64,000 nt of DNA, taken from assembly GCA_905477785.1 (NCBI GenBank), contig CAJQGR010000007.1, positions 1 to 64,000 of the forward strand. The letters run 5' to 3'. Position 1 is the stretch's first letter; each line of letters opens with the position of its first letter. The notes under the pieces were generated by a model. That model did no database searches, had not been told where the DNA came from, and saw only the letters and a program-made list of their open reading frames with translations. This document shows positions 19,265 through 28,189 of the stretch, in pieces. The stretch comes from an uncultured Hellea sp. Its GTDB lineage: Bacteria > Pseudomonadota > Alphaproteobacteria > Caulobacterales > Maricaulaceae. A program made the translations under genes and the position numbers.

Positions 19265-20094
19265 CCAAACTTCAAAAAGTCAATTGAAGCCGAATTAAAC
19301 ATTCGTGAATGCTCAATCATAACCCAATGACCACAAGCATTTATTTCTATAAATCTCGATTTTTGGTTTGCCTTTAGACACTTTTCTTTTCCTTGTGATG
19401 GCATAAATTCATCATTTGCCCCCCAAAAAGTAAGTATTGGGCAATTCAATTCATTCATCCGCGGGCCAAGTTCAGGTGTACGCATTGTACTCAGTACTTC
19501 TTTAGGCTGGTCTTTAGCTATTACCCAGCGCATATCTATCAATTCCTGGGTAACATGCTTAGCGTCATAAGTGAAAAGCCTCATGACATCACCTTGAGTT
19601 TTTTTACTTATCCCAGCATTGTTTACTTCCATCATTTTCTTAATCCCAGGCATGGACCAATATGCTGATTGTTCCTCCAAGCAACCTGGGCCCATTAATA
19701 TCAATTTAGACACAAACTCAGGGTTATCCAATGAAATTTGGATGGCCACACCACCGCCTAGTGAATTTCCTATAAAACTGCAGCTTTCAACTTTGAGCTC
19801 TTTGAGGGCTTGCATCAAGGTACTACAAAAAAAATCGAGAGTATAATCCCCCATATCCGTTGGTTTATCAGAGTAACCAAAGCCAACTAAATCAGGCATT
19901 ATTACTCTATAGCCAGCCTCTACAAATGCATCTTTATTTAAGTAAAAATTTGCCCAGGCACTATTCCCTGGCCCTGAGCCATGTAAGAATACTACTGGGT
20001 GCCCATTTTTATCTCCAAACTCCAGATAATGCATGCGAATTTGTCCAGCATCAACATACTGACCTTCAGGGGGTCCATTTTCACTTATACTCAT
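19261..20094 (-). CDS. hsaD: HsaD, meta-cleavage product hydrolase
   Basis: The 277-residue alpha/beta hydrolase has a full triad: Ser111 in GNSLGGG, Asp228 in WGANDEFMP and His256 in CGHWVMIE, plus the oxyanion region LHGSGPGNSAW near 38-48. It hydrolyses the C-C bond of the ring A meta-cleavage product (4,9-DSHA), releasing HIP and 2-hydroxyhexa-2,4-dienoate. It overlaps hsaA by 1 nt and hsaE by 4 nt. Confidence 0.92.
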   Translation of the reverse strand: MSISENGPPEGQYVDAGQIRMHYLEFGDKNGHPVVFLHGSGPGNSAWANFYLNKDAFVEAGYRVIMPDLVGFGYSDKPTDMGDYTLDFFCSTLMQALKELKVESCSFIGNSLGGGVAIQISLDNPEFVSKLILMGPGCLEEQSAYWSMPGIKKMMEVNNAGISKKTQGDVMRLFTYDAKHVTQELIDMRWVIAKDQPKEVLSTMRTPELGPRMNELNCPILTFWGANDEFMPSQGKEKCLKANQKSRFIEINACGHWVMIEHSRMFNSASIDFLKFG

Positions 20095-21269
20095 TAAACA
20101 AAAACATCAGTACTATTTGCACCAAGGTGAACAGCCCCTAAGTTTCTTGCATAGCTAATAGGGTTATTAGCCACATGAGCTCGAGCAATGTGAATATCAT
20201 GCCATATATCTTGAATTGGGGAATTCTTGTACACACTCCTACCACCTGCAACATCAAATAGCATATCCACTGCTTTCATCATTCGCTCTATAACAAGACT
20301 AGCTTGGTAGCGATATTTTACTCTATCTTTCATAGGTATCTCTTTACCAGATTTAACTAAATTCATCATTTCATCAAAATTTCTATACAAAATAGCTTCA
20401 GTTTCATCTATAAGATTTGAAGCCTCTGCTACCCTTCTGGTAACATCGGGGTCGCTAGCTAAACGAGTAACATCGGTGGAACTATCTTGGGCATTATCGA
20501 TAAATAGTTGCAATGCATTCTTTGCTGCCCCTATTGCGGGGGTGCAAACTACTCTCACGAACATTTGAGCCCACGGAATCGCATACATTTGATTGTCCTG
20601 ATAATGCTTGCAATTAAATCCGTCCATTTGATGGTGAGTTCTGTACTCTGGAATAAAAACTGGCTTATCGATGATAATATCATTGGAACCGGTTGCCTGC
20701 AATCCCATAGCAAACCATGTATCTTTAATTTCATAATCAGGCTTTTTCACAAGAAATGTTCTGTAATGGATGTTTTCTTGGCCTTGATCAAAAATCAGGC
20801 CTCCTAACAAAACCCAATCGCAATGACCAGAACCAGAACTCCAGCCCCACTGACCCGACAACAGAAAACCACCATCAGTAGTTTCAACTTTAGCGCCTGC
20901 TGGATTGTAGGAAGAACTTATAAGAGTATCTGGACCTGTTGAATAAACATCTTCAGCTGCTTTTGGGTCCATTAATGATAATTGATATGCATGAACTGCT
21001 ATAATGCCGCAAGCCCAAGCAGTTCCCATATCTCTTTCAGCTATATCAACTGAAGCCTTAAAAAACTCCTGCGGAGGGCGCTCTAATCCGCCATATTGCT
21101 TCGGTAGAAACGAACGGAAATAACCCGTTTTAGCTAAAGCACTAATTACTTTAGTCGGTATTTCTCTTTTATCCCTACCTTCAGCCGCGCAATCGGTAAT
21201 AATGTCTAATGCATCGCTCACATCTAGATACTGATCAACTTCAACTGACTTCAAAGCTGCTTGTCCCAT
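20094..21269 (-). CDS. hsaA: HsaA, 3-HSA 4-hydroxylase oxygenase component
   Basis: The 391-residue acyl-CoA-dehydrogenase-fold flavin monooxygenase (FLPKQYGGLERPP, QWGWSSGSGHCDW, GLQATGSNDI) matches HsaA, which uses reduced flavin from HsaB to hydroxylate 3-HSA to 3,4-DHSA. It is the promoter-proximal gene of the 20-gene operon; a probable promoter and a three-site operator array lie at 21310-21378. The HsaB-like partner is not in this operon but at 28936-29886 on the other strand, behind an array of the same design. Confidence 0.9.
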   Translation of the reverse strand: MGQAALKSVEVDQYLDVSDALDIITDCAAEGRDKREIPTKVISALAKTGYFRSFLPKQYGGLERPPQEFFKASVDIAERDMGTAWACGIIAVHAYQLSLMDPKAAEDVYSTGPDTLISSSYNPAGAKVETTDGGFLLSGQWGWSSGSGHCDWVLLGGLIFDQGQENIHYRTFLVKKPDYEIKDTWFAMGLQATGSNDIIIDKPVFIPEYRTHHQMDGFNCKHYQDNQMYAIPWAQMFVRVVCTPAIGAAKNALQLFIDNAQDSSTDVTRLASDPDVTRRVAEASNLIDETEAILYRNFDEMMNLVKSGKEIPMKDRVKYRYQASLVIERMMKAVDMLFDVAGGRSVYKNSPIQDIWHDIHIARAHVANNPISYARNLGAVHLGANSTDVFV

Positions 21270-21309
21270 AATATACTCCTGATAGCTTAGTCGTTAGCTT
21301 ATCACAGAA

Positions 21310-21378
21310 TGCGCATTTTTCAATGATAATAAATACGCAAAATGGAGTTTTTATACAATATTTATCCTACTTTGCGTA
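21310..21378. promoter_or_regulatory. Operator array A upstream of hsaA (24/39 bp)
   Basis: Three palindromic core hexamers lie in the gap before hsaA: TGCGCA 21310-21315 (inside AATGCGCATT), TACGCA 21334-21339 and TGCGTA 21373-21378. Their centres are 24 and 39 bp apart, as in arrays B, C, D and G. The 24-bp pair is nearest hsaA. The middle site overlaps the proposed promoter's spacer and -10 edge, which suggests repression. The bound protein is unknown. Confidence 0.75.
21330..21358 (-). promoter_or_regulatory. Probable hsaA operon promoter
   Basis: On the minus strand TTGTAT (21353-21358) and TATTTA (21330-21335) are separated by 17 bp and resemble sigma-70 -35 and -10 boxes. The middle operator (21334-21339) overlaps the -10 edge. 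The same reading, TTTTGCGTATTT, occurs at the hsaB promoter. The transcription start has not been mapped. Confidence 0.5.
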
Positions 21379-21394
21379 ACAAAGTGTCACATAA

Positions 21395-22909
21395 TTACGT
21401 TTTTAGTAAATACTTCATTACTTTGCCCGATGCATTTCTTGGTAAATCTTCATGAAAGCTTATACTTCTAGGTACTTTATAGTTAGCCATGTTTTCACGG
21501 CACCATAAAATTAATTCAGCCTCACTAATTGGCTTTCTTGTAACTACGTGCGCATGAGTAACTTCTCCAAGCCTATCATTGCGCACACCAACAATAGCTA
21601 CTTCAGCAATATCTTTGTGTTTTTGAAGAGCTTTTTCAACCTCAGCCGGATAAACATTGAAACCCCCAACTATAACCATATCTTTTTTTCGATCCGTAAT
21701 CCGTAAATACCCATTCTTATCTAAAGTTCCAATATCACCCGTTTTCAACCAGCCATCTTCATCTATAACCTCAGCAGTGGCCTTTGGCATATCAAAGTAA
21801 CCCTTCATGACATTAAAGCCCCTCACCAAGATTTCACCAGAATTTTCACACTCCACCATACCGCCTTCATTATTAACTAATTTAACTTCAGTTCCCGGTA
21901 ATGGTCGACCACATGTTGTTGCTATAGTTTCAAAATCATCACCTTTTCTGCATAAAGATACCACTCCCGTGGACTCTGTTAAGCCATAAGCAGAGAAAAC
22001 ATCATTAATGCCTAATTTATGATGCATATTTCCAATGAGGTCTACTGGTATAGTCGTTGCCCCTGTTGTAGCAACTCTCAGACTAGAAATATCATATTTT
22101 GATAAATCTGTGTAATCCAGAAGGCTCTGAAATATTGTAGGCGCCCCCGGCATTACAGTAATCTTTGATTTTTGAATAATTCTAAGGACCTCTTCAACCT
22201 TGAATATAGCTAAAGGAAAAATCGCAGCACCCTTAATTAAGCAAGATAACCACCCAGCTTTATAACCAAAACTATGAAAAAAAGGATTTATGATTAAATA
22301 TTTATCACTATTATTAAGACCAATAGCATCAGTAAAACTTTCAAACACTTTTATGTTTTGTGCGTGAGTTGTCATCGCTCCCTTAGGCGATCCCGTAGTT
22401 CCAGACGTGAAAATAATATCAGATATATCGTTTTCCGTAACATCTACATTTTCCAGAGGCTTTATGTTACTTTTTAAAAAAGCATTAAACTTTTCATGTC
22501 CTCTTCTATCGCGAATTATTACTACATGCTCTAAAAAAGGTAAATTATCTTTATTAATTAGATTAGGGTAATTATGACCCAAAAAATCCTCAACAGTTAA
22601 TAAAATTTTACACTTTGATCGTTTCAATATTTCCTCAGCTTCAGCACCTTTATACCGAGTATTAAGAGTTACTAGTACTGCGCCCAAAGCTTGGCCAGCA
22701 AGAGCGCTAATAATCCATTCTGCACAATTTGGAGCCCATATAGCAAAGTTATCTCCTCGAGAAAGTCCCATTTCACGCAAAACAGCTGCAGCCTTTTTAA
22801 CTTTTTCTGCAAGCTCACCATAAGAAAGTTTCCAGCCCAAATCTTCTATTGCTAATGCATTTGGTTGTTTGATAGCTTGTGTAAATAAAACACCAGGTAT
22901 AGTACTCAT
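21395..22909 (-). CDS. fadD3: FadD3-like HIP-CoA ligase
   Basis: The 504-residue acyl-CoA synthetase has the AMP-binding motif FTSGTTGSPKGAM near 168, INPFFHSFGYKAG and AYGLTEST, and the C-terminal lysine in NASGKVMK. Length and several runs (NPFFHxFGYKAG, TVMPGAPTIFQSLLD, GGFNVYPAEVE) match FadD3, which activates HIP, the ring C/D propanoate, with ATP and CoA. It is transcribed toward hsaA but separated by a 125-bp gap that holds hsaA's own array, so it is probably a distinct unit. Its own promoter gap carries array B. Confidence 0.85.
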   Translation of the reverse strand: MSTIPGVLFTQAIKQPNALAIEDLGWKLSYGELAEKVKKAAAVLREMGLSRGDNFAIWAPNCAEWIISALAGQALGAVLVTLNTRYKGAEAEEILKRSKCKILLTVEDFLGHNYPNLINKDNLPFLEHVVIIRDRRGHEKFNAFLKSNIKPLENVDVTENDISDIIFTSGTTGSPKGAMTTHAQNIKVFESFTDAIGLNNSDKYLIINPFFHSFGYKAGWLSCLIKGAAIFPLAIFKVEEVLRIIQKSKITVMPGAPTIFQSLLDYTDLSKYDISSLRVATTGATTIPVDLIGNMHHKLGINDVFSAYGLTESTGVVSLCRKGDDFETIATTCGRPLPGTEVKLVNNEGGMVECENSGEILVRGFNVMKGYFDMPKATAEVIDEDGWLKTGDIGTLDKNGYLRITDRKKDMVIVGGFNVYPAEVEKALQKHKDIAEVAIVGVRNDRLGEVTHAHVVTRKPISEAELILWCRENMANYKVPRSISFHEDLPRNASGKVMKYLLKT

Positions 22910-22922
22910 ATAATACTCTTTC

Positions 22923-22991
22923 TACGCAATTACAGAGTTTTACTATACAAACCGATGATTTTGCGCAACATAAGACACAAAATATTACGCA
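22923..22991. promoter_or_regulatory. Operator array B, fadD3-like / SDR divergent gap (39/24 bp)
   Basis: Core hexamers TACGCA 22923-22928, TGCGCA 22962-22967 (within TTGCGCAA) and TACGCA 22986-22991 have centres 39 and 24 bp apart. The 24-bp pair faces the plus-strand SDR, and its last centre is 11.5 bp before the preferred ATG at 23000, exactly as in array C before the hsaB-like gene. Confidence 0.75.
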
Positions 22992-22999
22992 GGTATAAG

Positions 23000-23755
23000 A
23001 TGAACTTCAAAAATAAAACTATAATTATTACAGGTGGCTCTAGAGGTATAGGTAGAGGAATTTCCCAAAATTTCCACGAGCTAGGGGCAAATGTTATAAT
23101 TTGCGGAAGAAAGGCTCCGGAACAAATAGCTAAAAATATTTATTTTATAGAACTTGATATAAGGAATATTGATGCCGCAAAGAAACTGATAGATTTCGCC
23201 ATTGAAAAAACTGGTCGAATAGATTGTCTTATTAATAACGCTGGAGGGGGGCCTCCAATTGAAAGTAGCAAAGCAAGCCCCAAATTAACAGAAAAAGTAG
23301 TTTCGTTAAACTTGCTTGCTCCAATAAATATCTCTCAAGCCGCATACGAGCAATTAAAAAAAAATAATGGTTCAATTGTTAATATCTCATCTGTTTCAGC
23401 AACAAGAAGCTCCCCTGGCTCTGTTGCTTATGGTGCATCCAAAGCAGGTCTCATAAATGTTACAACATCTTTAGCAATGGAATGGGCTCCCTTTATTCGA
23501 GTAAATGCAATAATAGCTGGGTTAATAAAAACAAAGGCTAGTTCCGATCATTATGGAGGTAAGATAGGAATGAAATATCTTGCAGACAATCTTCCAATGA
23601 AAAGGATGGGCACTCCAGATGATATTGCAAAAGCTTGTGTTTTTCTTGCTGACCCTGATAATAGCTATATTTCAGGTGCATGCCTCGAAGTTTTTGGTGG
23701 GGGTGAACCGCCTAGTTTTTTAAAAATAGCCGAAGAAGCTAATAATTTAGTATGA
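23000..23755 (+). CDS. Short-chain dehydrogenase/reductase
   Basis: With the ATG at 23000 this is a 251-residue classical SDR: TGGSRGIG cofactor loop near residue 11, NNAGG, catalytic serine in NISSVSA and Tyr-Lys in YGASK. An upstream in-frame ATG at 22955 would add 15 residues but runs through operator array B, so I reject it. Substrate specificity cannot be read; hydroxysteroid or 3-hydroxyacyl-CoA oxidation is plausible. It overlaps the next gene by 4 nt. Confidence 0.82.
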   Translation: MNFKNKTIIITGGSRGIGRGISQNFHELGANVIICGRKAPEQIAKNIYFIELDIRNIDAAKKLIDFAIEKTGRIDCLINNAGGGPPIESSKASPKLTEKVVSLNLLAPINISQAAYEQLKKNNGSIVNISSVSATRSSPGSVAYGASKAGLINVTTSLAMEWAPFIRVNAIIAGLIKTKASSDHYGGKIGMKYLADNLPMKRMGTPDDIAKACVFLADPDNSYISGACLEVFGGGEPPSFLKIAEEANNLV

Positions 23756-24234
23756 AGCTAACTGATCGAATTTCACACATCGAAGCAGAACTTTCCATTC
23801 GGAACCTGATTGCGAAATACGGTCTAGCTGTTGATTGCGGTGATATAGAAACAGCAATAAATTGTCATACAAAAAATGCTACTTACAGAATAGCAAACCC
23901 GAATGCTGGTCGGGGAGTAAAAACTCAAGACTTAGAGCTTCGTGGCCATTCAGAAATTGCTGAAATGTTAAACTCAGAAACACATCAGTCCTTGCTACCA
24001 AGCTGTGCCCATACTGTTGGCCCACTAATTGTAAAAATAAAAGGTAGTGCAGCTGTTACACTTGGTTACTCGCGCGTCTATCATGATAATGAATTAATGA
24101 GACTTGCCGTTAACAAATGGATTGTAAAAATAGTTGACGGTCAATGGAAAATTGACAGTAGAGAAAGTCGCGTTGTTGGCGATGAAAAAGCTCAGTTACT
24201 ATTAAAAAAGGGTTTGTATGATTCAAAACTTTAA
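23752..24234 (+). CDS. SnoaL/BaiE-like dehydratase-fold protein
   Basis: The 160-residue NTF2-fold protein has a Tyr-x4-Asp pair (Tyr23, Asp28) and a later histidine in SCAHTVGP, positions that resemble the Tyr30, Asp35 and His83 of the bile acid 7alpha-dehydratase BaiE, and a late arginine in SRESR. This suggests a hydroxysteroid dehydratase, but the SnoaL superfamily is broad. It is translationally coupled to the SDR upstream and overlaps the MFS gene downstream. Confidence 0.65.
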   Translation: MKLTDRISHIEAELSIRNLIAKYGLAVDCGDIETAINCHTKNATYRIANPNAGRGVKTQDLELRGHSEIAEMLNSETHQSLLPSCAHTVGPLIVKIKGSAAVTLGYSRVYHDNELMRLAVNKWIVKIVDGQWKIDSRESRVVGDEKAQLLLKKGLYDSKL

Positions 24235-25426
24235 AGGCTGGCACGTACTAGGAGCAAGCTTCACTACTGCAATGTTGATGGCTGGAGCAACCTTTTATTC
24301 TTTCCAACACTTTGTTACTCCAATCGAGTTAGAATTCGACCTATCTAGAGATCAAGTTAATCTTGGAATGATAGCATTTTTATTAAGTTCAGCCGTGTGG
24401 GCAGCAATTGTTGGGAGGTCAATAACAAGGATAAATCCTAAATTATTAGCATTGCTTGGAATAGCATCATTTGCAATCGGCTTCTTGAGTTTATCAATTT
24501 CACAAAGTCCAAAACAAATGATATTGATTATATTATTTCCAATAGGATTTGGGTTTACGGCCTGCGGCCCATTTATTTCTAATACATTGACTACAAATTG
24601 GTTTTATGAGAAACGTGGACGCGCACTAGGTATAGCAGCTGTTGCAACTTCGGCCGGTGGGTTTCTTATACAGCCTATATTTAGCTATTTAATCTATAGT
24701 TTCGGCTGGAGATTAGCTTTGATCTATATGGGTCTAAGCATAACATTAATTTCAACTATTTTGATTATACGTTATTTTATATCTACCCCTGAGATAATTG
24801 GACAATTTCCTGACGGCGTAAATCAAGTGATTGAGCAAAAAGTTGTGGCAAAAGAGCCATCAATGATACTCAAAAATAGAGATTTTTGGATAATTTCACT
24901 TGCTTGCGGCTTACTTTTAGCTAGTGATCAAGCATTACTTGTCTCTCTCAAACCATTTGGTGAAAGCTTAGGTTTTAATAACACTCAAGCCACTCTGATA
25001 CCGACTGTGGTTGCAGGTTCTGCAATAGCAGGAAAGCTTTTGATAGGATGGTTAATTGAGCGCTTTGATAAACGTTTAATTTTTGCTCTAGTTTGCCTTT
25101 CAAATATTTCTTTTCTAATTGCAGCAATATTTGTTACAAATTTTTCTACTCTTATTACAGTTTCGGCAATCGTGGGCATGGCTATAGGTGGCATATATCC
25201 AGTTTGGACTGGCATTACTGCTGATACTTTTGGAAGAGTTTATTTCGCGCCTGCTATAGGTATGATGAATATTTTTACTGTTTTGCTTGCAGTGATAGCT
25301 GTTGGTTTTGTTGGAAATTCTTTTTCTAAAAATCAAAACTATGATGAAGCTTTTACAATATTAATCCCTATAGCTATTCTTGCAGCAGTAGTTATGTCTT
25401 TCGTAAGAATTAATAAAGGAAAATAA
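24218..25426 (+). CDS. MFS transporter
   Basis: The 402-residue hydrophobic protein looks like a 12-helix major facilitator of the monocarboxylate/oxalate-formate type (GWHVLGASFTTAMLMAGATF start; WFYEKRGRALGIA after helix 4). It probably imports a steroid acid or related carboxylate across the inner membrane. The start lies 17 nt inside the preceding gene and the stop overlaps the next start (TAATG), placing it in a four-gene operon. Confidence 0.8.
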   Translation: MIQNFKGWHVLGASFTTAMLMAGATFYSFQHFVTPIELEFDLSRDQVNLGMIAFLLSSAVWAAIVGRSITRINPKLLALLGIASFAIGFLSLSISQSPKQMILIILFPIGFGFTACGPFISNTLTTNWFYEKRGRALGIAAVATSAGGFLIQPIFSYLIYSFGWRLALIYMGLSITLISTILIIRYFISTPEIIGQFPDGVNQVIEQKVVAKEPSMILKNRDFWIISLACGLLLASDQALLVSLKPFGESLGFNNTQATLIPTVVAGSAIAGKLLIGWLIERFDKRLIFALVCLSNISFLIAAIFVTNFSTLITVSAIVGMAIGGIYPVWTGITADTFGRVYFAPAIGMMNIFTVLLAVIAVGFVGNSFSKNQNYDEAFTILIPIAILAAVVMSFVRINKGK

Positions 25427-26253
25427 TGCAAAATAATATACTCACGGAATATTCAGATAAAATTCTCACAATAACACTTAACCGTCCCCAAAAGTTAAAT
25501 GCATTATCGCCCAATTTGCTTGCTGAACTAAAAGCTGAATTAGACAACGCTTCTTTAAATGATGAAGTCTCAGTTGTCATAATAAAATCCTCTGGAAGAG
25601 CTTTTTGTGTCGGCTATGACCTCAATGAAGAAAACTGGGTTACTTCACAATATCCAGCAAATTATCCTGATGGAATAGATCTTGAACTTGATAAAAAAGA
25701 TATAATGGCACTGCTTGATTATTGGATAGAAATTTGGAAATTTCCAAAGCCAATAATTTGTCAAGTTCAAGGTGCATGTCTGTCAGGAGCTGGAGAATTG
25801 TTGGCAGTGTCTGATATTGTAATAGCCAGTAAAACAGCGACTTTTGGACATCCAGCAGGTCGTGACCTTGGAATTCCTCCGACTGTTTTCTTATGGCCGT
25901 TAACAATAGGTATGCGGAAGACCAAAGAAATGTTATATACCGCAAAAAGTATTGATGCGAATGAAGCTAAAAATCTTGGCCTCATAAATCAAGCCGTTAG
26001 CCCAGAAAATTTGGAAAGCACAACTAGAAATCTTGCTCTAGATATTGCAAAAACACCTGTTAATCATTTGGTAATTCTAAAAAAAGCAACTAATAATTTT
26101 TATGATAATATGAATTTAGAAAAGTCAGTGCGTCAGGCATCAGACCTAGATGCAGAATTTCACCAAAGCCCTACATTTTTATCATTTTTTAAACTAGTTA
26201 GAAATAAAGGGATGAAAGCTGCCCTAAAAGAAAGAGCTAGGCTTTTTAGTTAA
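25426..26253 (+). CDS. Enoyl-CoA hydratase/isomerase family protein
   Basis: The 275-residue crotonase has FCVGYDLNEE at the oxyanion loop and QGACLSGAGELLAVSD, which keeps the first catalytic glutamate, but the second position reads FGHPAGRDLG with alanine. One-glutamate crotonases are often isomerases or other acyl-CoA lyases. It ends the plus-strand operon, and its TAA shares the palindrome TTAA with the stop of the convergent methyltransferase. Confidence 0.75.
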   Translation: MQNNILTEYSDKILTITLNRPQKLNALSPNLLAELKAELDNASLNDEVSVVIIKSSGRAFCVGYDLNEENWVTSQYPANYPDGIDLELDKKDIMALLDYWIEIWKFPKPIICQVQGACLSGAGELLAVSDIVIASKTATFGHPAGRDLGIPPTVFLWPLTIGMRKTKEMLYTAKSIDANEAKNLGLINQAVSPENLESTTRNLALDIAKTPVNHLVILKKATNNFYDNMNLEKSVRQASDLDAEFHQSPTFLSFFKLVRNKGMKAALKERARLFS

Positions 26254-27143
26254 ATTTTTGCCGATAAAATGGAAGTTGCATTGTCCGGCATATCAAAAAT
26301 AGCTTTATTTCCATCTAAGTAATTATCTACAAGCCATTTTGCAGATAGGAACTTTACACTTGAAAAGCCTGATTCCTGTAAAATAGCTTCAAGTTCATGT
26401 TCATAGTATTTACTTTTTACTGGCTCACCCATATCAGTCACAACCTTCTGAAGATAATCAACAGATTTTTCTGCTATACCTCCTTCAAGTACATAGCTTG
26501 GGCTTATAAAATCCATTATTAGCTCACTACCTGATGGATGTCGGCCTAATACTTTTAATGTAGCCCTGACAGCCTGGTCAGTTAAATACATTTGCACCCC
26601 GAGCCATGTAAAAAGAGTAACTTGGTCAGTTCTTATATCACCAACATTAAAAGCCTGTGATAAAGTTTGTTTCTCGAAATCAAATGCTACAAATTTTAAA
26701 TTCTCTGGAATTTCAATGTTAGCTGCCTTGAGCTTTTGACGCTTCCAAATTTGCGTTGAAGGATGATCAACTTCGAAAACCTGGAGACCCTTAGTCAAGT
26801 CAAATCTTCTATAAGCTGTGGTATCCAATCCTGCACCCAAAATAACTAATTGCTTTATATTTTTTTGTTGCGCTAGGAGTAGTTTTTCTTCCACCACTCT
26901 ACTTCTCATGCAAACAGCACAGTCAATTCTGTGCATAAAAGTATTAGCGGTTTCTAAATCACTTAAACCTTCAAAAGTCTTTATTAAATTATCAATAAAA
27001 AACTTTGCTTCAACAAAAGAGACTCCAGCTAAATCAAGTGCTAAACTATCATTAAGAATTTTAGGTTCGGACGCGTTAGCGTTATGATAACCTCTCTGCA
27101 AAGCAGTCATAAATGCAGTTCTACTTGGTTTGCCGTCAATCAT
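26250..27143 (-). CDS. Class I SAM-dependent methyltransferase (LCMT/TIGR00027-like)
   Basis: The 297-residue protein has the leucine-carboxyl-methyltransferase-like pattern: an N-terminal RTAFMTALQRGYHN, SAM motif VILGAGLDTTAYR near 95-108, then FEVDHPSTQIWKR. Bacterial members probably methylate small-molecule carboxylates or hydroxyls; the substrate is unknown. A methyltransferase in a catabolic block is unexpected. It overlaps the OYE gene upstream by 4 nt and the convergent crotonase by 4 nt. Confidence 0.8.
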   Translation of the reverse strand: MIDGKPSRTAFMTALQRGYHNANASEPKILNDSLALDLAGVSFVEAKFFIDNLIKTFEGLSDLETANTFMHRIDCAVCMRSRVVEEKLLLAQQKNIKQLVILGAGLDTTAYRRFDLTKGLQVFEVDHPSTQIWKRQKLKAANIEIPENLKFVAFDFEKQTLSQAFNVGDIRTDQVTLFTWLGVQMYLTDQAVRATLKVLGRHPSGSELIMDFISPSYVLEGGIAEKSVDYLQKVVTDMGEPVKSKYYEHELEAILQESGFSSVKFLSAKWLVDNYLDGNKAIFDMPDNATSILSAKI

Positions 27144-28189
27144 TTGTAATCAGTGTATCCTTTCGGCCCAGGGGTATAAAGTGTTTTGAAGTCAGGTAAG
27201 GATAACTCAATATTATTTTTAAACTTCTCAACAAGGGTGGGGTTAGCAATGTATGCCCTGCCAAAAGATATAGCATCTGCCTCCTTATTATTTAAAGCAC
27301 GGTTTCCGCGTTCCAAATTATAACTATCATTAAGAATAACATCACCATGAAATTTAGAAGCCAATTTAACATTATCAACTCCAGCTTTCATGCGAATAAC
27401 ATGCAAATAGCCAACTTTTAATTTATTCGCATATACAATAAGCTCTCTAAAAGTCTCTTCGGGGTTGCAATCTGAAAGATCATTAAAAGGGTTACCAGGA
27501 CAAATACGCAGCCCAACACGACCTGCACCAATTGTTTTAATTAGGCCCTCTAAAACTTCAGTAGTAAAACGTAATCTATTTAAAAGACTACCCCCATACA
27601 TATCTTGACGCAGATTAGTTCCTGTAGAAAGAAACTGTGCAGGTAGATAACCACTTGTACAATGCAACTCCACACCATCAAAACCAGCAATGACAGCATT
27701 TTCTGCAGATTTAATATAATCTTTTATAGTTCTCTTGATCTCTACTATTGTCATTTTTTCAGGCATATCTATGGGCACCATACCCGCTACATCAGAATAT
27801 ATTTCACCATTTGCACGTATTGCTGAAGGTGCTAAAGTACGGGCGTTCTTTGCCTTATTATGGTAACTAGCAACACGTCCACAATGCATAATTTGCATCA
27901 CAATTTTACCCCCTTTTGAATGCACAGCATCAACAACCGCCTTCCAGCCTAATATTTGTTTATCTGTTACAATACCTGGAGTTCTGACATACCCCTTGCC
28001 ATCAATATTCGGGTAAACACCCTCTGTTATGATTAACCCAGCCCCTGCTCGTTGACCATAATATAGCGCAGTAATGTCTGAGGGGGAGTCATCTTTATCC
28101 GCACGCGAGCGAGTCATAGGTGCCATTACAATTCGATTCTTGCAGAATATATCGCCAATTGTGACCTGATCGAATAATGTTGGCATCAT
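27140..28189 (-). CDS. Old yellow enzyme family ene-reductase
   Basis: The 349-residue FMN-dependent TIM barrel resembles NemA/OPR reductases (VMAPMTRSRA near 21-30, MQIMHCGRV, YGGSLLNRLRF). The usual substrate-binding His-x2-Asn reads His176-x2-Ser179 (ELHCTSGYL), so the hydrogen-bond donor to the enone carbonyl differs. A role in reducing a steroid enone or dienone is inference from context. It overlaps genes on both sides by 4 nt. Confidence 0.82.
   Translation of the reverse strand: MMPTLFDQVTIGDIFCKNRIVMAPMTRSRADKDDSPSDITALYYGQRAGAGLIITEGVYPNIDGKGYVRTPGIVTDKQILGWKAVVDAVHSKGGKIVMQIMHCGRVASYHNKAKNARTLAPSAIRANGEIYSDVAGMVPIDMPEKMTIVEIKRTIKDYIKSAENAVIAGFDGVELHCTSGYLPAQFLSTGTNLRQDMYGGSLLNRLRFTTEVLEGLIKTIGAGRVGLRICPGNPFNDLSDCNPEETFRELIVYANKLKVGYLHVIRMKAGVDNVKLASKFHGDVILNDSYNLERGNRALNNKEADAISFGRAYIANPTLVEKFKNNIELSLPDFKTLYTPGPKGYTDYK

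Noticed and set aside
15599..21269. Biphenyl, toluene or phenol meta-cleavage operon
   Set aside because: The extradiol enzyme, hydrolase and aldolase alone would allow it, but the ipd, echA20 and fadE genes in the same operon and kshA nearby indicate steroids.
22955..22999. Upstream ATG extension of the SDR at 23000
   Set aside because: It would code through two operator sites and adds residues before the normal SDR N terminus.
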